From contig CM046835.1 of NCBI GenBank assembly GCA_025618425.1, forward strand, positions 15,943,672 through 16,007,671: a DNA stretch of 64,000 nucleotides, in the 5' to 3' direction. Positions within the stretch are counted from its first letter, which is position 1, and every line of letters starts with the position of its first letter. This DNA is from Heliocidaris tuberculata (Eukaryota > Echinodermata > Echinoidea > Camarodonta > Echinometridae). Shown here in pieces: positions 55,331-64,000 of this stretch. A model generated the notes under the pieces. It was not told the DNA's origin. It did no database searches and saw only the letters and a list, made by a program, of their open reading frames with translations. The position numbers were made by a program, and so were the translations under genes.

Positions 55331-56046
55331 TTATTATGTACTCTAACGCCTAAGGGCACCCACGCCCCAGGCTTTTGCTTTTAGAGTTAACTATGTATGC
55401 AGGCATATATATTTTGTCGTAATTTTGTTAAGTACATTATTTTGTTTATTTATTACTTTGTATACTTATATTGGCAAGTTGAAAATAAATTTCGTAAAAT
55501 TGGAAAAAAAAAAAACCCTCCATGATGCGCCCATGTATGTGAGATATATTGGCACATACACGTGTATTAACACCCAGTCAAAAAAGGTGAATAAATGGGA
55601 TTCAATATGGTCTCACATCTTAGAGTACATAAAACTCTTTGAATGCAGTTTTTAAAGAAAAACATTTTTACATGCAAGCATAATCCGATTAATCTCCCAT
55701 TGTATCTGTTTTGTATATGGGAGGTTGTTTTCCACGAGAAGATTATTTTCAATAGCAATTCTATGTTGGGCGTTTTCGTTTTTCTTTTTCCTTATTATGA
55801 TGGTCGATCGTGCAATTGGGGGTATTGCTATTATTTCTGCTCATGAATCCGTGTATAATTGGACTGCATGATATTCATAATTTCACAGGCAGGAATTCCA
55901 AACATTTCGGGTTAATGCCTCCAAATTAAACTACAAGGCATAATTCAACTTGAACTTTCCCATCCTTTATATATATTATCATCATCCTACAAAGTTAAAA
56001 ACAATGATTCATAACTGATGAAAAATTAATTACTGTATGAACCTAA
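52911..56046 (+). repeat. Triplicated 1.05-kb unit containing a LINE 3' remnant
   Basis: Three direct copies begin CACCAAA(A/G)TAACATYCGG at 52911, 53946 and 55002 (periods 1035 and 1056). Copies 2 and 3 are nearly identical for most of their length; copy 1 is more diverged, and the end of copy 3 (after about 55715) also diverges, with a small deletion. Each unit opens with a remnant reading RYSGPKLWNVIPDAVRYPAS, the C-terminus of a LINE ORF2, then a C-run, a T/G junction, a (TA)n tract and a 3' UTR with an ACTCTAA...TTAGAGT hairpin whose loop has CTTTTGCTTTT, then GTTGAAAATAAATTTCG. A unique-looking 560-bp segment follows. Frames in the units are not genes. Confidence 0.88.
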
Positions 56047-57822
56047 CGAGGTAGACTCTAAACCTCTGTGCATAAATTTGATTGTGTTCAACACCAAAGT
56101 TACGTGAACATTAAATTGAAACTGACTCTGATCTTTATCCTCTTTCTTATCACAATCAATACATTTTAATATGTGCTGATGCTTATGCAAAAAAAAATGA
56201 ATAAATTTCTTGACAAATATCATTATGGTCCAACCAAAGTAAAAAACCAACTTTTAACTCCCTCGTGTGAAAAGGTCAGTTGTCTGGGTCACGGTCCCCA
56301 TCACATTTGACACGTAGCCCGGCGTGAGGTTTTCAACACAAGTTAACATCAATGTCAACACCATGACTGACATAACCAACCAAATCTGACCCATGTTATG
56401 ACAGTTATGACCCACAGGGTTCTGTGTTATGACCCCGACTTTCCTTTCGAGATTCCTCGCTGGTATGGTGTTAAAGAAGCACAAACAAGGGACAAACACA
56501 GCGACTCATTCGATCTTCTCAGATGAGTTTAACAGCAGACGACGCGTTGAAGTCGTGTAACTGTTTTTGCGCGGTCGAGAGGCCAAACTGCTAATCATTT
56601 CACCAGGTTTCTGAGCCACTTCACTTTAAAGAAAGTAACATCTTATTTTCGCATTTCGCTGCCTGTTATTGGTTGAAGTCCGATAGAATATAACTTGATT
56701 TAAATGCTTCACAAACATCTTATTTTGTTCTTTAGTGAGTAAGAAATAACTCATTTGTATTTTCATTAACTGAATAAGCAGCTATAGCAAAATAGAATAT
56801 CCAATAACAAACAAATGGATAAACTCTCATTAATTTTTAGTGAAGGCGACCTCTTAGAATTTGTTTCTTACTAAAAAGGAAAAAGAAAATTTCCATGATA
56901 ATCATGATCAATTATGAGATGCTACAGTATCTAGTGAATTAAACTGTATAAATTAACATAATGGCGTCTATCCTCAAAAAGAAAGACACACATTAATCGA
57001 GAAGATAATGCATAGTAAGTTAAACAAACTGAATGCAAGTTTCTAATGAAATCAAATGAAATCAACTTTAGAAAGCTCGTCGCGTTTTATTTTGTTGTTT
57101 GTTATTATTTGTTCGTTCTTATCGTGTAAATCTCAAAGAATTCCCAGTCAATAAACAACAAACAAATTAAAAAGTGTAACCAAATTTGTTATAATAAAAT
57201 CTTTAAAAATAGGAGGAAATTTGATTCACAAAATTGTTTTGTGCAGAACCAGTCATAAAAAAATAATAAAGACGTTTCCTGCCCTTGAACTATGAAAGAA
57301 TGGAATCGGATATTGCAAAAGAAAAACACCGACACATATAAATTGTTTTTGCAAGTTTGTTTGAACCAAGCGAATCAATGAAATAGTTGGTGTATCCTGA
57401 TATTCTTTTCTCTGTTTAAGTTCATCAGTGTAACGCCTGTAAACTTATCCTGAGGTCAAACAAAGTTCGTGATCTTATGAATGAACAGGTTCAAGACAGT
57501 ATTCACGACTTTTTAACGCCGCCAAGGTTTTGTTTTCTGCAGGTAGATTCGGTCACGTATCAGTTCATTAAAACAAACAAACAAGACTCTGACAGCTTCA
57601 TAGAATTGTCTGTTTGATAGTTAGATAAACTACATTTTATTCAGATATTAGTATAAGTTTTTATCGTGGTAAAGGGTGGATATGGTTATAACGAAAGGGG
57701 TCAAGTAAAGGTTACAACTATTATACGAATTTATTTTCTCCCATGCGAAATTGCAGAAATAATTTCATGACATTAGATGTTAAGATATACACTCTGTCAC
57801 TAATGCTTTATTCTTTTTTTCT
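56047..57822. other. Mostly unique AT-rich DNA, no sure gene
   Basis: The one frame of note is on the minus strand, 56394 to 56254: 46 codons starting MGQIWLVMSVMVLTLMLTCV, which resembles a signal peptide. A GT donor to end it is not convincing and no second exon is seen, so it is listed as a finding only. The rest has no structure I can support. Confidence 0.5.
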
Positions 57823-57847
57823 AATTGAATTGAATTGAATTTATTTG

Positions 57848-58066
57848 CATCAATGTTGGCTCAATCGGTTAGAGCGCCCGCCTCATGAACAGGAGGTCGC
57901 GGGATCAAACCCCGGCCGAGTCATACCAAAGACTTACAAAAATGGGACCTTCTGCCTTCTAGCCAGGCGCTAGTGGAGGAGGGTAATAATAACATATTAT
58001 GTTATGCAGGGCCCGCTGGAAGACCAGCTTTTTAAAGCTGAAGTGGCTACCCTGGGTAAATAAGAG

Positions 58067-58098
<32 letters not shown>
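57848..58098 (+). mobile_element. tRNA-derived SINE with (TTA)n tail
   Basis: The head GTTGGCTCAATCGGTTAGAG fits a Pol III A box, and GGGATCAAACCCC about 40 bases on fits a B box (two changes from GGTTCGAATCC). A body with GGGACCTTCTGCCTTCTAGC, an AGACCAGCTTTTTAAAGCTG hairpin and TACCCTGGGTAAATAAGAGG ends in about 27 bases of TTA repeat. Directly 5' is a tail-like AATTGAATTGAATTGAATTT (57824), perhaps the end of an opposite-strand LINE. Confidence 0.85.
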
Positions 58099-58099
<1 letters not shown>

Positions 58100-59218
58100 A
58101 TTTTAACCAACTGCAAAGTTGAAATGATTGAAAATGAAGTCTTTCCCTCTTAACTAATAGCTAACATTTTCCTCGCTCATCTGGGCCTTGTTCCTTCATT
58201 CACTGTTCTTCTTTGAGCCAGTGGTGATCAAGTGTAATTCACGAGGACCAACCTTTAGCGTGATCATGGTGATATTGTTGCTTATGGCAACCAAGCTACT
58301 CGCATTTCAGTCTGGTTTGAATGTGACACGCGGGACGTGAGGGCGGGTTGATGATCTGATGAAAGCGACGACGGGAGCATAATTCCATGGTCGTCGTTGA
58401 CGACACCACTTTCGTCTTTATCTGCACTATTTTAACAGCTATATCTCGTTTCCACTATAATGCTGTGGATGAATTGATTATGTCTTGGTTATGCCTCAGA
58501 AGACTTTTTACTTGCATGTTATAGTCGACGATTAAGATCAGGGTACTGCAAAACAAAGGAAAGCATAGAGAACATTTTGATGTAAATTTTCCAAGAAATT
58601 TGACTCATCTTATCACGTTGTATGGTAGAGTTTTATCAGTTAGGAGTATAGTTGGCAAATGTTTGTTCTCATCACATCTTTCAAATTATATCATTTTACA
58701 CTTGCAAACACGCTGAAACATCACTCGCACTTGTCACATAGCTTGCTGTATACTCATCCTGCTTTAATTCAGACATAGTTTGATAGAAGTTGGAATATAA
58801 TTACAGTGCACTGAGTTTAAATATAAACTATTGTGTGATTTATATTCAAGTCTGCATATCAAATTGTGATTTACTAGAGCGCAGATCAATAAATGTTAGC
58901 AAATTTCCGATGATGTTTACGCAGACAGTATTTTGTTTGTTATATTCACGCAAATGATTCTTATCACATAAATATCTAAAGGAAACCTTTTTGTGTGTGC
59001 TAGCGCAGCCATGATTATTCACCCATCTGCATACTTTGTCATTATTGAATTTAAATATCACGTGATGAAAACATTGCGTTGCTATAGCCTATAGTTGACT
59101 TCATTACACAGATTAAATTAGACAACTTAATGATAATCGCCAAGCTTTGAAATTTCAAACTCGACCCAAATACCTAACATAATTTTGGCGTTTACCCTTA
59201 CCTTTATACTTCAAGAAC
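58100..59218. other. Unique AT-rich DNA, no gene seen
   Basis: No exon, repeat or RNA is supported. Confidence 0.5.
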
Positions 59219-59220
59219 TG

Positions 59221-59585
59221 GTGAGATAATAATATAATATGGACTGGTCTTGAGGGGGATACAACATTTATTGCCTGAACTAGAACTGTATTGCCCGAAT
59301 CGAAGAGAAGGGCAATACGATTCTAGTGAGGGAAATTAATGTTATATCCCCCTTAAGTAGCCAGTCCATATCATTATTATTAACAGAATCAGACATCTAG
59401 AGCGAACTCGAAAATATTGTAAAAAATACAGTTTATTGCCCGCTATTTAACACGCAAAATCCCATTGACTTTCGAAATCGGGCAATAAACAATTTATTGG
59501 CCTGCAGTTTTGTTGGCTTGTCAAAGCCGGGCAATAAAATGTAAAAATTGCATTGCTCAGATGTCTGATATGGTTAATAATATAC
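59221..59585. mobile_element. Foldback element(s) with TTATTGCCCG motif
   Basis: An inner inverted repeat pairs AATATGGACTGGTCTTGAGG (from 59235) and GGGATACAACATT with the complement of 59325-59375 (AATGTTATATCCCCC, CCAGTCCATAT). A second pair, AGACATCT near 59391 and AGATGTCT near 59560, encloses four ATTGCCCG/CGGGCAAT words. This is two adjoining foldbacks or one complex element. Ends are approximate. Confidence 0.65.
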
Positions 59586-59589
59586 CTTA

Positions 59590-61050
59590 ACTAATTGTTG
59601 AAAATAACTTTTCTTCCAATGGGAACCTTCAATTTCAGTGGCCATAATAAAAAAGGGAAGATATTTGAGATAGAGGGGTTAGAAATAGAGTATACACGTT
59701 ATTCACAATATAATCATTATATAATTGATATCATTCATTCATCAGGCTAACATCTATTCTTGAGATGGAAAATAATATAGAGTTGCACTTATAGACATTC
59801 GAATAGAAGCTGCACCACGATTCAACTAGAAAATATCAATACAATATTCCACACATAAAGAATTCAGCTGATGAAGCATGATGTATTGATCACCCTAATA
59901 TTGTTAAAAGTCCATGATATAGCTCTATGAGTTAATGTTTATTAGTATGCTTCGTTGGTTAGTTTGAGGGTTCGCTTCCATAATTATGTGACAAGCCACC
60001 CATATCTAACTTAGATGTGGAAGCACCGAACAGCCCGATCTCTTCCACTTCATCATGCACATAAAACCCCGCAAGCTTGCGTATGATTGGCGTGCTGACC
60101 AAATGCTGTGATAGTGATCTACTTTTGTCCAGCATTGATTAATCTCGATGTAAAACGAAGGCATGAAAACTTTCTCTGTATATGAGAAGGGCGCATGCTG
60201 GCGGGGGTCTATGTTTATCGATCACATCTCTGGTATGTCATTAAAGGTCTGTCGCTTGCCAGTCTGAGGCTTCTGCAATCATCTAAATGAACAGAAACAG
60301 TTGGAGAAACAATACGTTGAAGCAGCTTGTTAGTTCTGTCAAGTAAATGTCAGATCCTATTCACCGATGGCTGTTTGGTTGATAGACATTATTTTGCAAC
60401 ATCGATCAACTGGACAACTAACTTTGCCCATGCAGGCAACCATGTACGTATCAGCCTCGACAGTACAGTGAAATGTCGTCTCACTAACCACAGCATATAG
60501 TCACTGTTCTAGAGAAAATCCTTTTCGTCGAAATTCAAATTTTTTTCTCTCTCTAAAAACCTATATTCAAAAAATACCCGCTTCTTTCAAAACCGGAATT
60601 CCAAAAATTGGAGTTGCACGGGTCGTAAGAGACGGTTTGGAAAGAGAGAGAGAGAGAGAGATGGCGTAAAATCACGTTTTATAAAGATAGCACTGCTTCA
60701 CCACATCTAATCTAATCCCTGAATTCTTTCTTCAATAAAAGAGACGGTTTTGTTTCATAATCATGATAAGTAGGGGAGTTGTTATTGGAGACACCTTTTA
60801 ACCCTTAACAGTGCATGGTGTCCAGTTCCTATTGATTGAAATGTATCACCGAATGTATACTCCTCCCCAAATTCTTTCATCGTATGCCTGCGACATTTGG
60901 CTCATGCGTATACTATTACATGTTGAAAGTCGAATTTGAGAATGTTCTCAAACTCCCCAAAAGAAATTATGATGGAGTAAATGCTGAGAAGAAGAGGAGG
61001 CGGGGAGAGGGAATGAGAGGAGGAGGGGAGACAGGGAGAGGGAGAGGGAT
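59590..61050. other. Unique AT-rich DNA, no gene seen
   Basis: Small GA tracts at 60644 and 61010-61085; nothing else is supported. Confidence 0.5.
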
Positions 61051-61085
<35 letters not shown>

Positions 61086-61107
61086 AAAGAAAAAATAGAG
61101 GGATTAA

Positions 61108-61373
61108 AGGTGGGTCCGCTCGCTATTCATAAGAACCGCTATTCATTTGACACGTGTTATGAATAGCGGTCCTTATGAGTAATTATAAATAGTGGTCTTT
61201 ATGAATGGATGTCCTTATTATAGCGAGGTAATTTGTCTATGGTTTGCTCGCTATTCAGAAGGACCGCTATTCGTACAAAACCGCAATTCATTTAGTCACG
61301 CGTTATGGATAACGGTCCTTATGAATAAGTGGTCCTTATGAATAGCGGTCCTTATGACTAGCGAGGTTACCCC
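61108..61373. mobile_element. TTAA-flanked foldback of GGTCCTTATGAATAGCG units, 266 bp
   Basis: TTAA lies at 61104-61107 and 61374-61377. The left end is AGGTGGGTCCGCTCGCTATT; the right end reversed is GGGGTAACCTCGCTAGTCAT. Inside, at least seven GGTCCTTATGA or complementary words and repeated GAATAGCGG / CCGCTATTC words alternate in orientation. No ORF. Confidence 0.75.
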
Positions 61374-61379
61374 TTAAAG

Positions 61380-63420
61380 GTAGCGTTTAAAAATATTACA
61401 AAACCACTTTTCATTACAGGCCAATTCCTATAGTTTCTCGTCAGGATTTTTCGTAAATCAGGAGGAGGGTGTTCCATGTTATTTCATATTTGATATATTT
61501 CCTGTACATAGATATGCTAATGGGTAAATCTTAAAATAAACTTTCTTATTTCAGTTTCATATGTTCATGCAATTCAGGGCTCAGAACAAAGGTAAACATT
61601 ATTAATCAATTTTGTTACCTCATTGTCTAGATGCATGTCCCGATATTATCATTTATTTCATTTTAGAACAAAGATAAGAAATTGAAAAAAAAAACTTTCG
61701 AGGCGGGCCGAAAAAAGGAAGGGGGGGGGGGGGAGGGGGGACGAGAAATTAAGGATTAATTTTACTTGGCCTTTTTAAGGCTTAGATCAATCATAAAATG
61801 TAGTGACCGTTGAGTAATTACATATTTACATAGACAGCATTTGTATCAACACGATTATCCACATTAATATTTTCAAGAGCTTTAGCAGGAATTTCAAAAA
61901 TCAAATTCACACAAAACATGGAAAAGGTTATTCGGAGGCGGAACACCACTTAGTCTAGATTTTACTACCTTTTTGTTTTCAGTTGTTAAGAAATTACAAT
62001 AGCCTGCGACCTGTCTACTAGAAATTAGAAGAAATAAAACGACACATGGATTTCGGGACTTGCAAATAATTGTGGCATGACTTTTTCTCAAAACAAGACT
62101 CGCCTAATGAAAGAACAAATCTCCCATGTCACCCAACAACAACAATAAAAAAAAAATGAATAATTTCATATTCGTATTACATTCAAGATTATAACAAACC
62201 CCGAAATCTTGACTTGACTGATTAGGTGGGTTGAAAGAGTAAATAGAGAGAATAAAGAGAGCTGTCATCAATCAAGATAATTTCCTTAGCTGGATTGTCA
62301 AGCAACATTATTTTGAGGTTTAAAGAAACTCGAAACTCGCATCGTTCCTAAAAAAAATTGGTAAACATCATACTTCCTGCATGTGAATCGGCTTTCAAGG
62401 TCGTTTATTGAATAGTAAGGTTGGAATGACAGGTACACTGAGCAATATTTTCAGTGAATAGTCTTTACTATAGCCTCCAAATCTTGCTTTTTAGCACATC
62501 AATCCTGCACTATACTTTTTTGTTGTAATATTTTTAAACCTAAATGATTATCCTAAGATTGCATTGTCTCATGAAGTGGAAGAATGTAGATGATGTTTGG
62601 TTTGTTTTCAAATGCAAGAGGAGAACTTACCTATCTTACGAGTTAAAACTTTAATTCAAATTTCTGTCTCGTTTGGCAGACTGTAAAAAATATTTGGGGA
62701 CTATACTTTATTTGTACCTTCCTTCTAGACAACAATATTCTGAACTTCTGCCAATTTCAAACGCAATCAAGCAAAAAACTTCCCATTGTAATTGTTTATC
62801 GTTCGTGTAAAACAGGCTGAAAAATCAAACACAATGACTAACCGCGTTTGAAGTATCGTCATAATTACTACAATAAAAAGATACTGTGATTCTGCAAAGA
62901 ATGCTAATATCGATTTTTACGACTGGAAAATTCCACTTGTGAAAATAATTCTTCAAAATTTATTTATAAATCTCCGTGTAATGTGCAACGAATTTCTTCA
63001 TCACAAAGAGCAAATGATTGAAATTAAATACGAATGTTTTTAAAAGTGCTCTCCGTGATTACATCTCAAGTATATTCTTGTCATTTGTAGCCTTTATCCT
63101 TCCATATGCAAAAGATTGCTTCTAAATCTATTATGATACCAAATTTGTCATCTGACCCAAATATAGTTAATAATATTACCGTGGGAACGTAAAGCAAATC
63201 CATACCATACAAAAGTATTGCATAAAAAGGCCGTCCTTATAGTTATGGTAGTGCCCGACTGCAGCCGGAATTTTATGTCACCTATAAAAAAAGGCAAAAT
63301 TAAACTAACGTACAAAGGTTTAAATGTGGCTCAACGTCCAAGCTATCACTTTTGTATATAATAAATTTTCAGCCAATAAAAAATATATACCACTTACCTT
63401 CATGACCCTTTTGCCCCTAA
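61380..63420. other. Unique AT-rich DNA, no gene seen
   Basis: A(8) with a G-rich run at 61721; otherwise featureless to my reading. The minus-strand frame 61894-62091 has no domain. Confidence 0.5.
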
Positions 63421-63423
63421 AGC

Positions 63424-63722
63424 TTTAATAATAATAATAATAATAAACCGTCCTTGTATAGCGCATATCACATTATGATATAACGTCCCTATATGGGCTT
63501 CCAAAGGGTTTGGATATTATTACCCTGACTTTAGCTCCGGCTGCCGTAATCAGCGCACAGTGGATTTCAAGGAATAAATCCTGCCAGGTACCCATTTAAT
63601 ACCTGGGTGGAGAGTAGCAAACGTGGATTAATGTCTTGCCAAAAGACGCTAGTGCAGGGCTGAGATTCGAACCCTCAACCCTTAGATTGAGAGTCAAGTG
63701 AAATGAACCACTATACCACGAC
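63424..63722 (-). mobile_element. tRNA-derived SINE, minus strand, near complete
   Basis: On the minus strand, from 63722: GTCGTGGTATAGTGGTTCAT holds a good A box (TGGTATAGTGG), a loop with CTC follows, and GGTTCGAATCT is a good B box. The body then reads TTTTGGCAAGACATTAATCC and GGTACCTGGCAGG, ends GCGCTATACAAGGACGG, and has a 23-base (ATT)n tail at 63424. The body matches the fragment at 5290. The tRNA of origin may be Glu-like, which is only a guess from the loop. Confidence 0.85.
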
Positions 63723-64000
63723 AAGTTAATGGTCAAGTTTTCCGCCCTCTTTGTAATGACGTATTTCTACTATTGACGTATTTTTGAGATTTGAGTTTAT
63801 GCGGCGACTTTGTAAGTGATTCGCTTGTACTTTTCAGAGATCGAGCACTGTGTTTTATATTTTTCAAGGAATGGTCGAGCAAAGTCGGCCATTGTCTGGA
63901 CTCTACTTTATGAGTTAAAATAATCTATCAATGAGATAGTAATTTGAAAATGAAGAATTGTTCTTGGCTATTTCTTCCAAAGACCCCACTGCAACTATAC

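Noticed and set aside
52911..56046. Gene family of three small ORFs (74-76 codons) in tandem
   Set aside because: The frames contain (TA)n-encoded Ile/Tyr runs and C/T tracts, start in a LINE remnant, and are duplicated only because the DNA is.
57848..57925. Functional tRNA gene
   Set aside because: The A and B boxes are there, but the anticodon stem-loop does not fold properly, and a SINE body with a (TTA)n tail follows.
63660..63722. Functional tRNA gene on the minus strand
   Set aside because: Good A and B boxes, but no matching acceptor stem, and it continues into a SINE body shared with 5290.

Overview
The window is animal nuclear DNA, most likely from a marine invertebrate deuterostome and probably a sea urchin. 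The grounds are its AT-rich composition with scattered TACATGTA words, many microsatellites and long C/G homopolymers, a CR1/L2-type LINE fauna, a Ty3/gypsy element primed by tRNA-Ser, tRNA-derived SINEs with (ATT)n tails, and a very high density of palindromic MITEs. The species call is inference. No multi-exon host gene can be assembled from the sequence. The only good host coding evidence is one short first exon with a signal peptide (46342-46399). It has a TATA/initiator pair upstream and a splice donor downstream.

Layout. 1-4.0 kb: a 143-bp hAT-like MITE with a perfect 8-bp target duplication, then a 5'-truncated, broken LINE that runs to a (TGAAAC)n tail. 4.1-9.7 kb: pyrimidine/purine minisatellites, a SINE fragment, and a foldback element built on a GGGGTAATTGTGGCCCC motif. 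10.2-12.0 kb: a 1.8-kb hAT-like non-autonomous element filled with a GGGGCACTTATCAGAAGG-type minisatellite and containing an exact 373-bp tandem duplication. 12.5-17.8 kb: small foldbacks, one of two copies of a 187-bp MITE, and an ACGTGACGT-rich repeat. 18.0-23.6 kb: a complete Ty3/gypsy retrotransposon with apparently identical 194-bp LTRs, TSD CTAAG, and one intact gag-pol ORF of 1361 residues. 24.5-30.6 kb: more hAT-like MITEs, two of them with perfect 8-bp TSDs, and a second ACGTGACGT repeat. 31-39 kb: GC-palindrome repeats, a large foldback, and a three-layer nest in which a TTAA-flanked MITE sits in a LINE that sits in another MITE; then the second 187-bp MITE. 41-45 kb: a direct repeat, a foldback of TTGGGCAA/TTACCCAAC motifs, and (CATT)n tracts. 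46-47.6 kb: the candidate gene start with a TTAGGG-like array in its first intron, and a LINE tail. 48.8-51.5 kb: foldbacks, another hAT-like copy, and a LINE 3' tail. 52.9-56.0 kb: a 1.05-kb unit repeated three times. 56-64 kb: mostly unique AT-rich DNA with two SINEs and two more foldbacks.

The strongest theme is an unusually rich set of non-autonomous, motif-iterating foldback/hAT-like elements. Several unrelated-looking ones share a module: a GC-rich palindrome (GAGC-type or GGCGCGC-type) next to an AAAATTTTT-like run. A second theme is a conserved hairpin with compensatory base changes in the 3' UTRs of three LINE copies. Both are read from the sequence, but their function is inferred.
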